Shown in pieces: positions 13,824-21,514 of a stretch of DNA of 38,815 nucleotides. The position numbers and the translations under genes are program-made. This DNA is from Streptomyces himastatinicus ATCC 53653. GTDB taxonomy: Bacteria > Actinomycetota > Actinomycetes > Streptomycetales > Streptomycetaceae. Each line of letters starts with the position of its first letter. Within the stretch, counting starts at the first letter, position 1. The stretch is from the NCBI RefSeq assembly GCF_000158915.1, contig NZ_GG657754.1, positions 5,521,489-5,560,303 on the forward strand, read 5' to 3'. The notes under the pieces were generated by a model, which did not search any database, was not told the DNA's origin, and saw only the letters and a list, made by a program, of their open reading frames with translations.

Positions 13824-16064
13824 CTACCGCGGCCACTCGAAGCCGCCGTTCCCATTGCCGCCGTTCCCGTTGCCGCCGATCACGCCCGGCGGGAGGGAGA
13901 TGTCCGGCCAGGGGTTGTCCTGGCCGCCGCCGTTCCCGGGCTTCTCACGGCCGGGCTTCTCGCGGCCCGGCTTCTTGGGCGGGGAGGGCTTGCGCGCGTT
14001 GGGGTCCTTGATCGGCACGGTGACGAAGTTCGGCGCGGGCTTGCCGTCCAGCGCGCCGCTCATCGCGTCCTTCCAGATGGGGCCGGGGGTGTCCGCGCCG
14101 TAGACCTTGTCGTGGGGGACACCGCCGATGGTGATGTTCTCCATCTTGAGGTCGCTGGCGCCCGGGCCGCCGCCGACCCACACCGCGCCCGCGAGGTTCG
14201 GGGTGTAGCCGACGAACCAGGCGGCCCTGCGCTCATCCGTCGTACCCGTCTTGCCGGCGCTCGCCCGGCTCTGGAGACCGGCCTTCTTGCCGGTGCCGTC
14301 CTCGACCACACCGCGCAGCAGGGTGTTGATCGTGTCCGCGGTCTTCTCGGACATCGCGCGCGAGCACTTCGACTGCGGCACCTTCAGCTTCTTGCCGCCG
14401 GGGCCGGTGATCGAGTCGATGAAGACCGGGGAGCAGTAGACGCCGCGGTTGGCGAAGGTCGCGTACGCGTTGGCCATGGTCAGCGGGGAGAAGCCCTCGG
14501 TGCCGAGGGTGAGGGAGGGCACCTGGTGGTGCTCCTTGCCGTCGGCCCGCTCCACGCCCATCTTGTCGGCCAGCTCGGTCACCGGGCAGACGCCGATGTC
14601 GCTGATCATCTGGACGAAGTAGGTGTTGACCGACTTCGCGGTCGCCTCCTTCATCCCGTACGGGCCGCGCTCGGACTCGTTCTCGTTCTCGACGGTCGCG
14701 CCCTCGCTGTTGCTCCAGGTGCCCTTGCAGGTGCTGACCGGGCTCGGGTACTCCATCTTGTACGGCGAGGAGTAGCTCTTGTACGGCTTGGTGCCCCGCT
14801 CGAGGGCGGCCGCCGCGGTGATCGGCTTGAACGTGGACCCCACCTGGAAGCCGTAGTTCGAGCCGCCCATGGAGTGGTCCGCGGAGAGGTTGATCTGCGT
14901 CTGGTCCTTGCCGAAGCCGTACGGCTTGGACTGGCCCATGCCCAGGACCTTGCCGGTGCCCGGCTCGACGAGCGAGACGGCGGTGGCGGCCTTGTCGGAC
15001 TGGTAGACGTGGGACTTGATCGACTTCTGGACGGACTCCTGCGCCTGCGGGTCCAGCGTCGTACGGATCGTCAGGCCGCCCTGGTTCCAGCGCTTGGTGC
15101 GCGTCGCCGCCGTCTTCCCGAAGACCGGGTCGTTGAGGAAGATCTGGCGGACGTAGTCGCAGTAGAAGCCCGCGCCCTTGACGGCCGTGATGCAGCCGCT
15201 GCGGGGCATGCTGACATCGAGACCGAGCGGCTTCTTCTTGGCGGTGGCGGCCTGGGCCGGGGTGATGTCCTTCATATCGGCCATGCGCTGGAGGACGGTG
15301 TTGCGGCGGGTCTTCGCGGTGTCCGGGTTGGTGACCGGGTCGTAGCGGCTCGGCGACTGGACGAGACCGGCCAGCAGCGCGGCCTGCTCCACCTTGAGGT
15401 CCTTGGCGGACTTGCTGAAGTAGCGCTGGGAGGCGGCCTCGATGCCGTAGGCCTGCTGCCCGAAGTACGTGATGTTGAGGTAGTTCTCCAGGATCCGCTT
15501 CTTGCCGAGTTCCTTCTCGACCTGGATCGCGTACTTCAGTTCCTTGATCTTGCGGCCGATGGACTGCTGGGTGGCCTCGGCGAACTTCTCCTTGCTGTTG
15601 CCCGCCTCCTCGACGAAGACGTTCTTCACGTACTGCTGGGTGAGGGTGGAGGCGCCCTGCGAGACCCCGCCGCTCTGCGCGTTCCGGTTGGCGGCGCGCA
15701 GGATGCCCTTGAGGTCGACCGCCCCGTGCTCGTAGAAGCGCGCGTCCTCGATCGCGACGATCGCCTTGCGCATATACGGGGAGATGTCACCCAGCTTCAC
15801 GATGGTGCGGTCGCGCGAATAGACCTTCGCGATCTCGCCGCCCTTCGCGTCCAGGATGGTCGTCCGCTGGCTGAGCGGCGGCGTTTTGAGATTGGCCGGA
15901 ATATCGTCGAATTCCTGGACCGTTTCCTTGGCGGTGAGGCCGAAGGCCCCGACGGCGGGAAGCGCGAGCCCGGCCATCACGGCGCCGGCCAGCGCGCTGA
16001 CGCCGAGGAACTTGGCGGCCTGTTGAGCGGTGGACAGCCCTCCGCCCGAGCGCGTGTAACCCAT
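13824..16064 (-). CDS. Class A penicillin-binding protein (transglycosylase/transpeptidase)
   Basis: A 746-residue bifunctional peptidoglycan synthase. One N-terminal membrane anchor lies at about residues 18-43. The GT51 transglycosylase domain follows, with catalytic Glu106 in AIVAIEDARFYEHGA, then QGASTLTQQYVKN (136-148) and RKIKELKYAIQVEKELGKKR (171-190). The transpeptidase domain has nucleophile Ser410 in STFK (410-413), SVN (478-480) and KTG (605-607). It polymerises and cross-links lipid II outside the membrane. The last 60 or so residues are Pro/Lys then Gly/Asn-rich low-complexity (GGNGNGGNGNGGFEWPR), as is common in actinobacterial PBPs. The ATG at 16064 fits because TAGGCT sits seven bases upstream (leaderless start). 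wblA diverges from it. Confidence 0.95.
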   Translation of the reverse strand: MGYTRSGGGLSTAQQAAKFLGVSALAGAVMAGLALPAVGAFGLTAKETVQEFDDIPANLKTPPLSQRTTILDAKGGEIAKVYSRDRTIVKLGDISPYMRKAIVAIEDARFYEHGAVDLKGILRAANRNAQSGGVSQGASTLTQQYVKNVFVEEAGNSKEKFAEATQQSIGRKIKELKYAIQVEKELGKKRILENYLNITYFGQQAYGIEAASQRYFSKSAKDLKVEQAALLAGLVQSPSRYDPVTNPDTAKTRRNTVLQRMADMKDITPAQAATAKKKPLGLDVSMPRSGCITAVKGAGFYCDYVRQIFLNDPVFGKTAATRTKRWNQGGLTIRTTLDPQAQESVQKSIKSHVYQSDKAATAVSLVEPGTGKVLGMGQSKPYGFGKDQTQINLSADHSMGGSNYGFQVGSTFKPITAAAALERGTKPYKSYSSPYKMEYPSPVSTCKGTWSNSEGATVENENESERGPYGMKEATAKSVNTYFVQMISDIGVCPVTELADKMGVERADGKEHHQVPSLTLGTEGFSPLTMANAYATFANRGVYCSPVFIDSITGPGGKKLKVPQSKCSRAMSEKTADTINTLLRGVVEDGTGKKAGLQSRASAGKTGTTDERRAAWFVGYTPNLAGAVWVGGGPGASDLKMENITIGGVPHDKVYGADTPGPIWKDAMSGALDGKPAPNFVTVPIKDPNARKPSPPKKPGREKPGREKPGNGGGQDNPWPDISLPPGVIGGNGNGGNGNGGFEWPR

Positions 16065-16071
16065 AAGAGGC

Positions 16072-16077
16072 AGCCTA
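16072..16077 (-). promoter_or_regulatory. Putative -10 of leaderless PBP gene
   Basis: On the minus strand TAGGCT is followed by seven bases and the ATG at 16064, with no Shine-Dalgarno sequence. Confidence 0.5.
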
Positions 16078-16470
16078 CGTGGCGAATCGCCGGACAGGGG
16101 ACCGCGTGTTCGCATACGCTGTTTCACGCCAGTCACGCATGTGCTGCTGCGCCACATCGCACCGCATCGCACCACATCCCCGCCCTCACTCGAGTGAGTG
16201 ATGAGACGTGCCCGGATTGTGGCCTCGTGTCATGAGCTGCCCGGCGTTCGCCGGGTGAACTGCCCTGGTTTGCACCAGTAATCGCAAATGTCGTCAGGTC
16301 ACTCCGTTGGGTGATCTGCCGCGTACCCATAGTCCGTTCGGGCCATCCGAGATTGGGCCCGCCGGGTGTGGTGCGCCCTGCTTGCCTTCCGTAACGTCCT
16401 CAACTGGCGACGGTGAATATGCCGTTTGTCGCCGTGGGGGAGCTCCGATTCGGGAGAGGACGGCGCCAGC
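16078..16470 (+). promoter_or_regulatory. wblA upstream region with palindrome and hairpin
   Basis: About 390 bases without a convincing gene. CTCACTCGAGTGAG (16185-16198) is a perfect 14-bp palindrome of TCAC/GTGA half-sites. CCCGGCG (16240-16246) and CGCCGGG (16249-16255) form a tight hairpin. GGTCACTCCGTTGGGTGATC (16296-16315) is another imperfect TCAC...GTGA repeat. A short tandem CATCGCACC occurs twice at 16155-16173. Long, heavily regulated wblA leaders are expected from the literature, where BldD, whose sites contain AGTGA/TCAC half-sites, is one known regulator. No -10 is certain. Confidence 0.45.
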
Positions 16471-16806
16471 ATGGGCTGGGTAACCGACTGGAGTGCGCAG
16501 GCCGCCTGCCGCACTACTGATCCAGATGAATTGTTCGTCCAGGGCGCGGCACAGAACAGGGCCAAAGCGGTCTGCACCGGATGCCCGGTGCGCACCGAGT
16601 GCCTTGCGGATGCCTTGGACAACCGTGTCGAGTTCGGTGTGTGGGGAGGGATGACCGAGCGCGAGCGGCGGGCGCTGCTGCGCCGCCGCCCGACCGTGAC
16701 CTCCTGGCGAAGGCTGCTGGAGACGGCACGCACCGAGTACGAGCGCAGCGCGGGCATTCTGCCCTTCGACGACGAAGAGTACGAGCGCTTCGCTGCCGTC
16801 GGATAG
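16471..16806 (+). CDS. wblA: WhiB-like regulator WblA
   Basis: A 111-residue WhiB-family iron-sulfur protein. Four cysteines, Cys13, Cys35, Cys38 and Cys44 (C-x21-C-x2-C-x5-C), would hold a 4Fe-4S cluster. GVWGGM (56-61) is the family turn, and the basic stretch ERERRALLRRRP follows. The start MGWVTDWSAQAACR and the sequence through RTEYERSAGILP agree with the streptomycete WblA I remember. The ATG at 16471 has GGGAGAGGA about 11 bases upstream; an in-frame start at 16426 is possible but unlikely. WblA works with sigma-HrdB. It is known as a pleiotropic regulator needed for aerial-hypha maturation and as a repressor of antibiotic production. Confidence 0.95.
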   Translation: MGWVTDWSAQAACRTTDPDELFVQGAAQNRAKAVCTGCPVRTECLADALDNRVEFGVWGGMTERERRALLRRRPTVTSWRRLLETARTEYERSAGILPFDDEEYERFAAVG

Positions 16807-17328
16807 CGGTCGGCCGGCAGGCCGGTTCGTGACGACGACGTCGCATCGCATCGCATCACAACTTCATCTCACCCACCCCTCGTCACGGGCTTGTTCTCTC
16901 ATCTGCGACGGGACGAGGAAGGGTGTACGACACGAGTACGGCCGCGACGGTGGTCGCGGCCGGTCGTGGCCGGGCGAGGTGGTTCATGGGCATGGGGGCC
17001 TGCGGACCTTGGGGCAGCCCGCCACGCCATGGACGACGACGTGCATGGGCGACGACGTGCGGAGCGCGACGGCGCGGACGATTGGGGATCCGCGGCGGGC
17101 GCTGTGACCGTCCCGGCCGTGTGCCGTGCCGGGTGATACCCGCGTAGGACTACGCACTGGGTACGCCACGGCGTGGGCACGCGCGCCATGCCGCACCCAT
17201 GCCGGGTCGCAACCCATTGCCATGGGCACGCGCCGCCCTGCGTACGCGCGCCCTGGGCACTCGGGTAGGCGTCAGCCTGCCCTGACGGCTCTCGCGTCCG
17301 CCGCCCCTCAGAGGGCGCGGGCTGGGCG
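16807..17328. other. Gene-free stretch with short direct repeats
   Basis: About 520 bases with no convincing protein: the open frames lack family features and normal codon bias. It holds several small direct repeats. TCGCA occurs three times (16841-16855). GACGACGTGC is at 17035-17044 and 17051-17060. TGGGCACGCGC is at 17174-17184 and 17223-17233. GGCGTCAGCCTGCC is at 17268-17281 and again at 17325-17338, where it covers the stop of the ATPase gene. It may contain wblA 3' sequence or an unannotated RNA. Confidence 0.5.
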
Positions 17329-18672
17329 TCAGCCTGCCGTGCGCTCGGGCCGGTCCGCCGGGGCCGCCGCGAGGCGATCGCCGATCGCCCGCAGCCCCGC
17401 CAGGTCGTGTACGTCTCCAGGGAGCGCGGCCACTTGGGCCACCGGAACTTCGGGGTGCAACGCCGTGAAGCGGTCGTGTGTGCGCTGCTCGCGTCCGAGC
17501 ACCTGCATACGCTCCGCATGCAGCCGGAGCAGTCCCGCGGCAAGTCGCTCCGCCGACGTGGGGGAGACGTCGGGGTCCGCTACCGAGGAATTGTCCGCTG
17601 CTGAGGCGTTCCGGGCTTGAGCATTCCCTGAGTCGGGATCGACAAATCCGTCGGCACCAAGATTTTCTGCGCCCTCACCGGGGTTGGCCGGAACGCTACC
17701 CTCCCCCGGCGGATCCGGGACGGTGGCGCTCTTCAGGGACAGCGTCTCCGCCGCAGCCAGGGCCCGTTCCGCCGACAGTTGTTCGGCGCCGCTGCCGTGC
17801 ACCCGGTTCAGTACGAGACCGGCCAGCGGCATCTCATCCGCGGCCAGCCGCTCCACGAAATAGGCGGCCTCCCGCAGGGCGTCCCGCTCCGGGGCGGCCA
17901 CCACCAGGAAGGCGGTACCGGGCGCCTGGAGGAGCCGGTAGGTGGCCTCGGCCCGGGTGCGGAACCCGCCGAACATCGTGTCCATCGCAGCCGCGAACGT
18001 TTGCACATCGCGCATCAGCTGCCCGCCGAGGACCTTGCTGACCGTGCCCGTCATCATCGATACGCCCACGTTCAGGAACTTCATCCCGGCCCGGCCGCCG
18101 ACCTTCGCCGGAGCCATCAGCACCCGGATGAACTTCCCGTCCAGAAACGAGCCGAGCCGCTTCGGGGCGTCCAGGAAGTCCAGCGCCGACCGGCTGGGCG
18201 GCGTATCGACGATGATCAGGTCCCATTCCACGCGGGCCCGCAGCTGGCCGAGCTTCTCCATGGCCATGTACTCCTGCGTGCCCGCGAACCCGGCCGAAAG
18301 CGATTGGTAGAAGGGGTTCGCCAGGATCGCGCGGGCGCGCTCGGGGTCGGCGTGCGCCTCGACGAACTCGTCGAAGGTCCGCTTCATGTCCAGCATCATG
18401 GCGTGCAGTTCGCCGCCCGCCTCGTCACCGACGCCCTCCACCCGCCGCGGGACGTTGTCGAGCGCGTCGATGCCCATGGACTGCGCCAGCCGCCGGGCCG
18501 GGTCGATGGTGAGGACGACGACCTTGCGGCCGCGCTCGGCGGCCCGTACGCCCAGGGCGGCGGCCGTGGTGGTCTTGCCCACGCCGCCGGAGCCGCAGCA
18601 CACCACGATGCGGGTCTGCGGGTCGTCCAGCAGTGCGTCGGTCTCCAGCCGGGGTGCAACGTCCATGCTCAT
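17329..18672 (-). CDS. ArsA/Get3-like ATPase (first of pair)
   Basis: A 447-residue deviant-Walker-A ATPase. The P-loop is CGSGGVGKTTT (26-36); VVVLTIDPARRLAQSMGIDA is the switch I/A' region; LIIVDTPPSRSALDFLDAP is the Walker B/switch II segment. The architecture is that of ArsA and the eukaryotic tail-anchored-protein targeting factor Get3. No metalloid-binding cysteine cluster is seen. The C-terminal part is unusual: residues about 316-368 form a Pro/Gly/Asp/Asn-rich, apparently disordered insert with lower G+C at third positions, before the terminal helices (TSAERLAAGLLRLHAERMQV). A possible start two codons in (18666) also fits. It is the downstream member of a tandem pair; its start is 112 bases past the end of the other. 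Substrate unknown. Confidence 0.9.
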   Translation of the reverse strand: MSMDVAPRLETDALLDDPQTRIVVCCGSGGVGKTTTAAALGVRAAERGRKVVVLTIDPARRLAQSMGIDALDNVPRRVEGVGDEAGGELHAMMLDMKRTFDEFVEAHADPERARAILANPFYQSLSAGFAGTQEYMAMEKLGQLRARVEWDLIIVDTPPSRSALDFLDAPKRLGSFLDGKFIRVLMAPAKVGGRAGMKFLNVGVSMMTGTVSKVLGGQLMRDVQTFAAAMDTMFGGFRTRAEATYRLLQAPGTAFLVVAAPERDALREAAYFVERLAADEMPLAGLVLNRVHGSGAEQLSAERALAAAETLSLKSATVPDPPGEGSVPANPGEGAENLGADGFVDPDSGNAQARNASAADNSSVADPDVSPTSAERLAAGLLRLHAERMQVLGREQRTHDRFTALHPEVPVAQVAALPGDVHDLAGLRAIGDRLAAAPADRPERTAG

Positions 18673-18784
18673 GCCGCCTCCTGCGTACGGCGTGTGCCAC
18701 TTGTGCCGCTCATACCGCGTTCACGGCCGTTGGTGCCGTCCGTACGGGGCGCGCCGCCGGGGACGCGCGCCGTGCACGTGCCGC

Positions 18785-19762
18785 TCACGACGGCCACTGC
18801 TTGCGCAGATCCGCCGCCAGCCGGTACAGCCCGGCCAGGTCGACGCCGTCCGTCAGCAGCTCCAGCTCGTGCAGCGGCAGGTCGAGACCGGCCAGCTCGG
18901 ACCGCTGCGTCCGCTCCAGGGCGACGCGCTCCGCGTGCTCGCGCGCCTGCTCCAGCAGCGGGTCGACCAGCCGCTCGGCGAGGCCGCCGCGGCGCGCGCC
19001 GCCCAGCCCGGCCTGCGAGAGCGCCTTGGCGACGGCCGTACGGCGGCCGTTGGCGGCGGCGTCGACGGCCTCGTGGTCGAGGATCGCGGGCCGCACCATG
19101 TTGACGATGACCGCGCCCGTCGGAAGGCCGTCCGAGCGCAGCTCCGCGATGCCGTCCGCGGTCTCCTGGACCGGCATCTCCTCCAGCAACGTCACCATGT
19201 GGACGGCCGTCTGGGGCGACTTCAGGACGCGCATCACGGCCTGGGCCTGGTTGTGTATCGGACCGGTCCGGGCCAGCCCCGCCACCTCGTGGTTGACGTT
19301 CAGGAAGCGGGTGATCCGGCCGGTCGGCGGGGCGTCCATGATCACGGAGTCGTAGGCGAAGCGGCCGTCCTTGCCCTTGCGGCGCACCGCCTCGCACGCC
19401 TTGCCGGTCAGCAGGACGTCCCGCAGCCCCGGCGCGATCGTGGTCGCGAAGTCGATAGCGCCGAGCTTCTTCAGGGCGCGCCCCGCCGAACCCAGCTTGT
19501 AGAACATGTGGAGGTAGTCCAGGAGTGCGAACTCCGGATCGATCGCGAGGGCGTGGACCTCCCCACCGCCCGGCGCGGTCGCGATCTTGCGTTCTTCATA
19601 GGGCAGCGGTTCCGTTTCGAAGAGCTGCGCGATGCCCTGGCGGCCTTCGACCTCGACCAGCAGTGTGCGCCTGCCATCGGCCGCGAGGGCCAGCGCGAGT
19701 GCGGCGGCGACCGTGGTCTTGCCGGTTCCGCCCTTGCCACTGACGACATGGAGCCTGCTCAC
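18785..19762 (-). CDS. ArsA/Get3-like ATPase (second of pair)
   Basis: A 325-residue ATPase with P-loop SGKGGTGKTT (8-17), then LLVEVEGRQGIAQLF and the Walker B-like SVIMDAPPTGRITRFLNV. It differs from its neighbour by the VEGRQ motif in place of VLTIDPARR and by lacking the disordered insert. ArsA-type enzymes contain two fused halves or work as dimers, so a heterodimer of the two adjacent products is an attractive inference. The GTG at 19762 is chosen because TAGGCT lies seven bases upstream and similarity begins there; a GTG nine codons earlier is possible. It diverges from the DUF4177 gene with 72 bases between start codons. Confidence 0.9.
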   Translation of the reverse strand: MSRLHVVSGKGGTGKTTVAAALALALAADGRRTLLVEVEGRQGIAQLFETEPLPYEERKIATAPGGGEVHALAIDPEFALLDYLHMFYKLGSAGRALKKLGAIDFATTIAPGLRDVLLTGKACEAVRRKGKDGRFAYDSVIMDAPPTGRITRFLNVNHEVAGLARTGPIHNQAQAVMRVLKSPQTAVHMVTLLEEMPVQETADGIAELRSDGLPTGAVIVNMVRPAILDHEAVDAAANGRRTAVAKALSQAGLGGARRGGLAERLVDPLLEQAREHAERVALERTQRSELAGLDLPLHELELLTDGVDLAGLYRLAADLRKQWPS

Positions 19763-19769
19763 ACTGGGG

Positions 19770-19775
19770 AGCCTA
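19770..19775 (-). promoter_or_regulatory. Putative -10 of leaderless ATPase gene
   Basis: TAGGCT on the minus strand is seven bases before GTG 19762. No Shine-Dalgarno sequence is present. Confidence 0.5.
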
Positions 19776-19821
19776 ACCAGTCCCCCCACGGGCTACGCAC
19801 CAGGCCCCGGGAGTGAGGGAT

Positions 19822-19827
19822 TACAGT
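19822..19827 (+). promoter_or_regulatory. Putative -10 of leaderless DUF4177 gene
   Basis: TACAGT is followed by seven bases and ATG 19835, with no ribosome site. It lies back to back with the minus-strand -10 at 19770-19775. Confidence 0.5.
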
Positions 19828-19834
19828 CGGCTCC

Positions 19835-19993
19835 ATGACGAAGTGGGAATACGCGACCGTGCCGCTGCTCGTACACGCCACGAAGCAGATTCTGGACACC
19901 TGGGGCGAGGACGGCTGGGAGCTCGTCCAGGTCGTTCCCGGGCCGAACAACCCCGAGCAGCTGGTGGCCTACCTGAAGCGGGAGAAGGCGTGA
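19835..19993 (+). CDS. Small DUF4177 protein
   Basis: A 52-residue protein starting MTKWEYATVPLLVHATKQIL and ending VAYLKREKA. The pattern W-E-Y near the start and L-D-x-W-G-x-D-G-W-E-L-V in the middle is the DUF4177 signature, a tiny alpha/beta domain of unknown function that is common in actinobacteria. Codon use is typical of the genome. The stop TGA overlaps the GTG of the RidA gene (GTGA), which implies translational coupling with it. Confidence 0.85.
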   Translation: MTKWEYATVPLLVHATKQILDTWGEDGWELVQVVPGPNNPEQLVAYLKREKA

Positions 19994-20454
19994 CGGCCGT
20001 CGAGGAGAAGCTCGCCGGGCTCGGTCTGACCCTGCCCGAGGTCGCGGCGCCGCTCGCCAGTTACGTCCCGGCGGTCCGTACGGGGCCGTACGTGTACACC
20101 GCGGGCCAGCTGCCGCTGGTCGACGGGAAGCTGGGCGTGACCGGCAAGGTCGGCGCGGAGGTGACGCCGGAGGAGGCCAAGGAGCTGGCGCGCACCTGTG
20201 CGCTGAACGCGCTGGCCGCCGTGAAGTCGGTGGTCGGCGACCTCGACAAGGTCGTGCGCGTGGTGAAGGTCGTCGGCTTCGTCGCCTCGGCCCCGGACTT
20301 CACCGGGCAGCCGGGCGTCGTCAACGGCGCGAGCGAGCTGCTGGGCGAGGCGCTGGGCGACGCGGGCGTGCACGCCCGCAGCGCGGTCGGCGTGGCGGTG
20401 CTGCCGCTGGACGCGCCGGTCGAGGTGGAGATCCAGGTCGAGGTCGCGGACTAG
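19990..20454 (+). CDS. RidA (YjgF/YER057c/UK114) family protein
   Basis: A 154-residue RidA-fold protein. RidA enzymes deaminate reactive enamine/imine intermediates released by PLP enzymes. Family marks are YVYTAGQLPLVDGKL near residue 36, AKELARTCALNALAAVKSVV, and HARSAVGVAVLPLDAPVEVE near the C-terminus, which retains the Arg that contacts the substrate carboxylate in active RidA proteins. The length is somewhat above the usual 125-135 because of an N-terminal VEEKLAGLGLTLPEVAAP extension typical of the longer actinobacterial subgroup. The GTG at 19990 overlaps the upstream stop and GGAGAAGG lies just before it. Confidence 0.92.
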   Translation: MTAVEEKLAGLGLTLPEVAAPLASYVPAVRTGPYVYTAGQLPLVDGKLGVTGKVGAEVTPEEAKELARTCALNALAAVKSVVGDLDKVVRVVKVVGFVASAPDFTGQPGVVNGASELLGEALGDAGVHARSAVGVAVLPLDAPVEVEIQVEVAD

Positions 20455-20482
20455 TCGCTGGTCAGGGCCCCTGGTGGGGTCC

Positions 20483-20500
20483 GGGCCCCGGCCGGGGCCC
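20483..20500. terminator. 18-bp G+C palindrome after ridA
   Basis: GGGCCCCGGCCGGGGCCC is a perfect palindrome between the RidA and NUDIX genes, beginning 29 bases past the RidA stop. It is terminator-like without a T-tract and ends 24 bases before the next -10. Confidence 0.5.
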
Positions 20501-20524
20501 CTCGAACATCCGCCCGCAAACGCA

Positions 20525-20530
20525 TAGCAT
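20525..20530 (+). promoter_or_regulatory. Putative -10 of leaderless NUDIX gene
   Basis: TAGCAT is followed by six bases and ATG 20537. TCGAAC at 20502-20507 is a weak -35 at 17 bp. No Shine-Dalgarno sequence is present. Confidence 0.5.
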
Positions 20531-20536
20531 CCGGCC

Positions 20537-21514
20537 ATGTCCACTACGAATGGCCAGTGGTATCCACCCGAGTGGCCAGAGCGCATCCGGTTGTTGTCCG
20601 CCGGTGAGCTGACGCCGGTGACGCCGCGCCGGGCCGCCACCGTGCTGCTGCTGCGGGACGGACCGGACGGTGCGCCGGGCGGGCAGGACGGGGAGCACGG
20701 GGCGAACGGGGAACAGTTCGGGACGAACGGCGGCGGCGACCGCGGCGGCGATGCTGCCGGGCCCGCCGTGTACATGCTGCGCAGACGCGCCTCCATGGCC
20801 TTTGCCGGAGGCGCGTACGCCTATCCGGGTGGCTCGGTGGATCCGCGCGACGAGCGGATGGTCGCCTGGGCCGGGCCCTCGCGCGCCCAGTGGGCGCGGC
20901 GGCTGGGCCTCGACGAGAGCGACGCGACGCAGGCGCAGGCCATCGTGTGCGCGGCGGTCCGGGAGACCTTCGAGGAGGCCGGCGTGCTCCTCGCGGGCCC
21001 GACCCCGCACACGGTCGTCGCGGACACCACGGGCGACGACTGGGAGACGGACCGGCTGTCGCTGGTCGCCCGGGACCTGTCGTTCGCCGAATTCCTCGAC
21101 CGGCGCGGGCTGGTGCTCCGTTCGGACCTGCTGGGCGGCTGGGCCCGCTGGATCACGCCGGAGTTCGAACCGCGCCGCTACGACACCTGGTTCTTCGTGG
21201 CTGCGCTGCCGCGGGGGCAGCGTACGCGCAACGCCTCCACGGAGGCCGACCGTACGGTCTGGCTCCACCCCGGGGACGCGGCCGACGGCTACGACCGGGG
21301 CGAGCTGCTGATGATGCCGCCGACCATCGCGACGCTGCGGCAGCTGCGGCCGTACGGCACGGTCCACGACGCGCTGGTGGCCGCCGTGGACCAGGACCTG
21401 ACCCCCGTGCTCGCACAGGCCCGGCTGGAGGGCGACGAGCTGGTCCTGAGCTGGCCGGGCCACGATGAGTTCACCAAGCACATCCCGGGTACCGCGGGGG
21501 AGTCCGAAGCATGA
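20537..21514 (+). CDS. NUDIX hydrolase with low-complexity insert
   Basis: A 325-residue NUDIX-fold protein. The NUDIX box is recognisable as AYPGGSVDPRDE followed by AAVRETFEEAGVLLAG (about residues 95-154), with an insertion between the Gly and the REx2EE part, as in the NUDT19/RP2p-like branch that hydrolyses CoA and related pyrophosphates. Residues about 44-75 form a Gly/Asp/Asn-rich insert (DGAPGGQDGEHGANGEQFG) inside the first beta strands, probably a flexible loop. The C-terminal half (WARWITPEFEPRRYDTWFFV) is conserved in the branch. Substrate not proven. Its stop overlaps the start of the metallo-beta-lactamase gene (ATGA), so the two are translated together. Confidence 0.9.
   Translation: MSTTNGQWYPPEWPERIRLLSAGELTPVTPRRAATVLLLRDGPDGAPGGQDGEHGANGEQFGTNGGGDRGGDAAGPAVYMLRRRASMAFAGGAYAYPGGSVDPRDERMVAWAGPSRAQWARRLGLDESDATQAQAIVCAAVRETFEEAGVLLAGPTPHTVVADTTGDDWETDRLSLVARDLSFAEFLDRRGLVLRSDLLGGWARWITPEFEPRRYDTWFFVAALPRGQRTRNASTEADRTVWLHPGDAADGYDRGELLMMPPTIATLRQLRPYGTVHDALVAAVDQDLTPVLAQARLEGDELVLSWPGHDEFTKHIPGTAGESEA

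Noticed and set aside
16829..17136. Several open frames downstream of wblA
   Set aside because: They overlap one another, have no ribosome sites, and show repetitive sequence without normal codon bias.
17329..19762. Arsenic-resistance operon
   Set aside because: The ATPases are ArsA-like in fold only; there is no ArsR, ArsB/Acr3, ArsC or ArsD, and no metalloid-binding cysteine triad.
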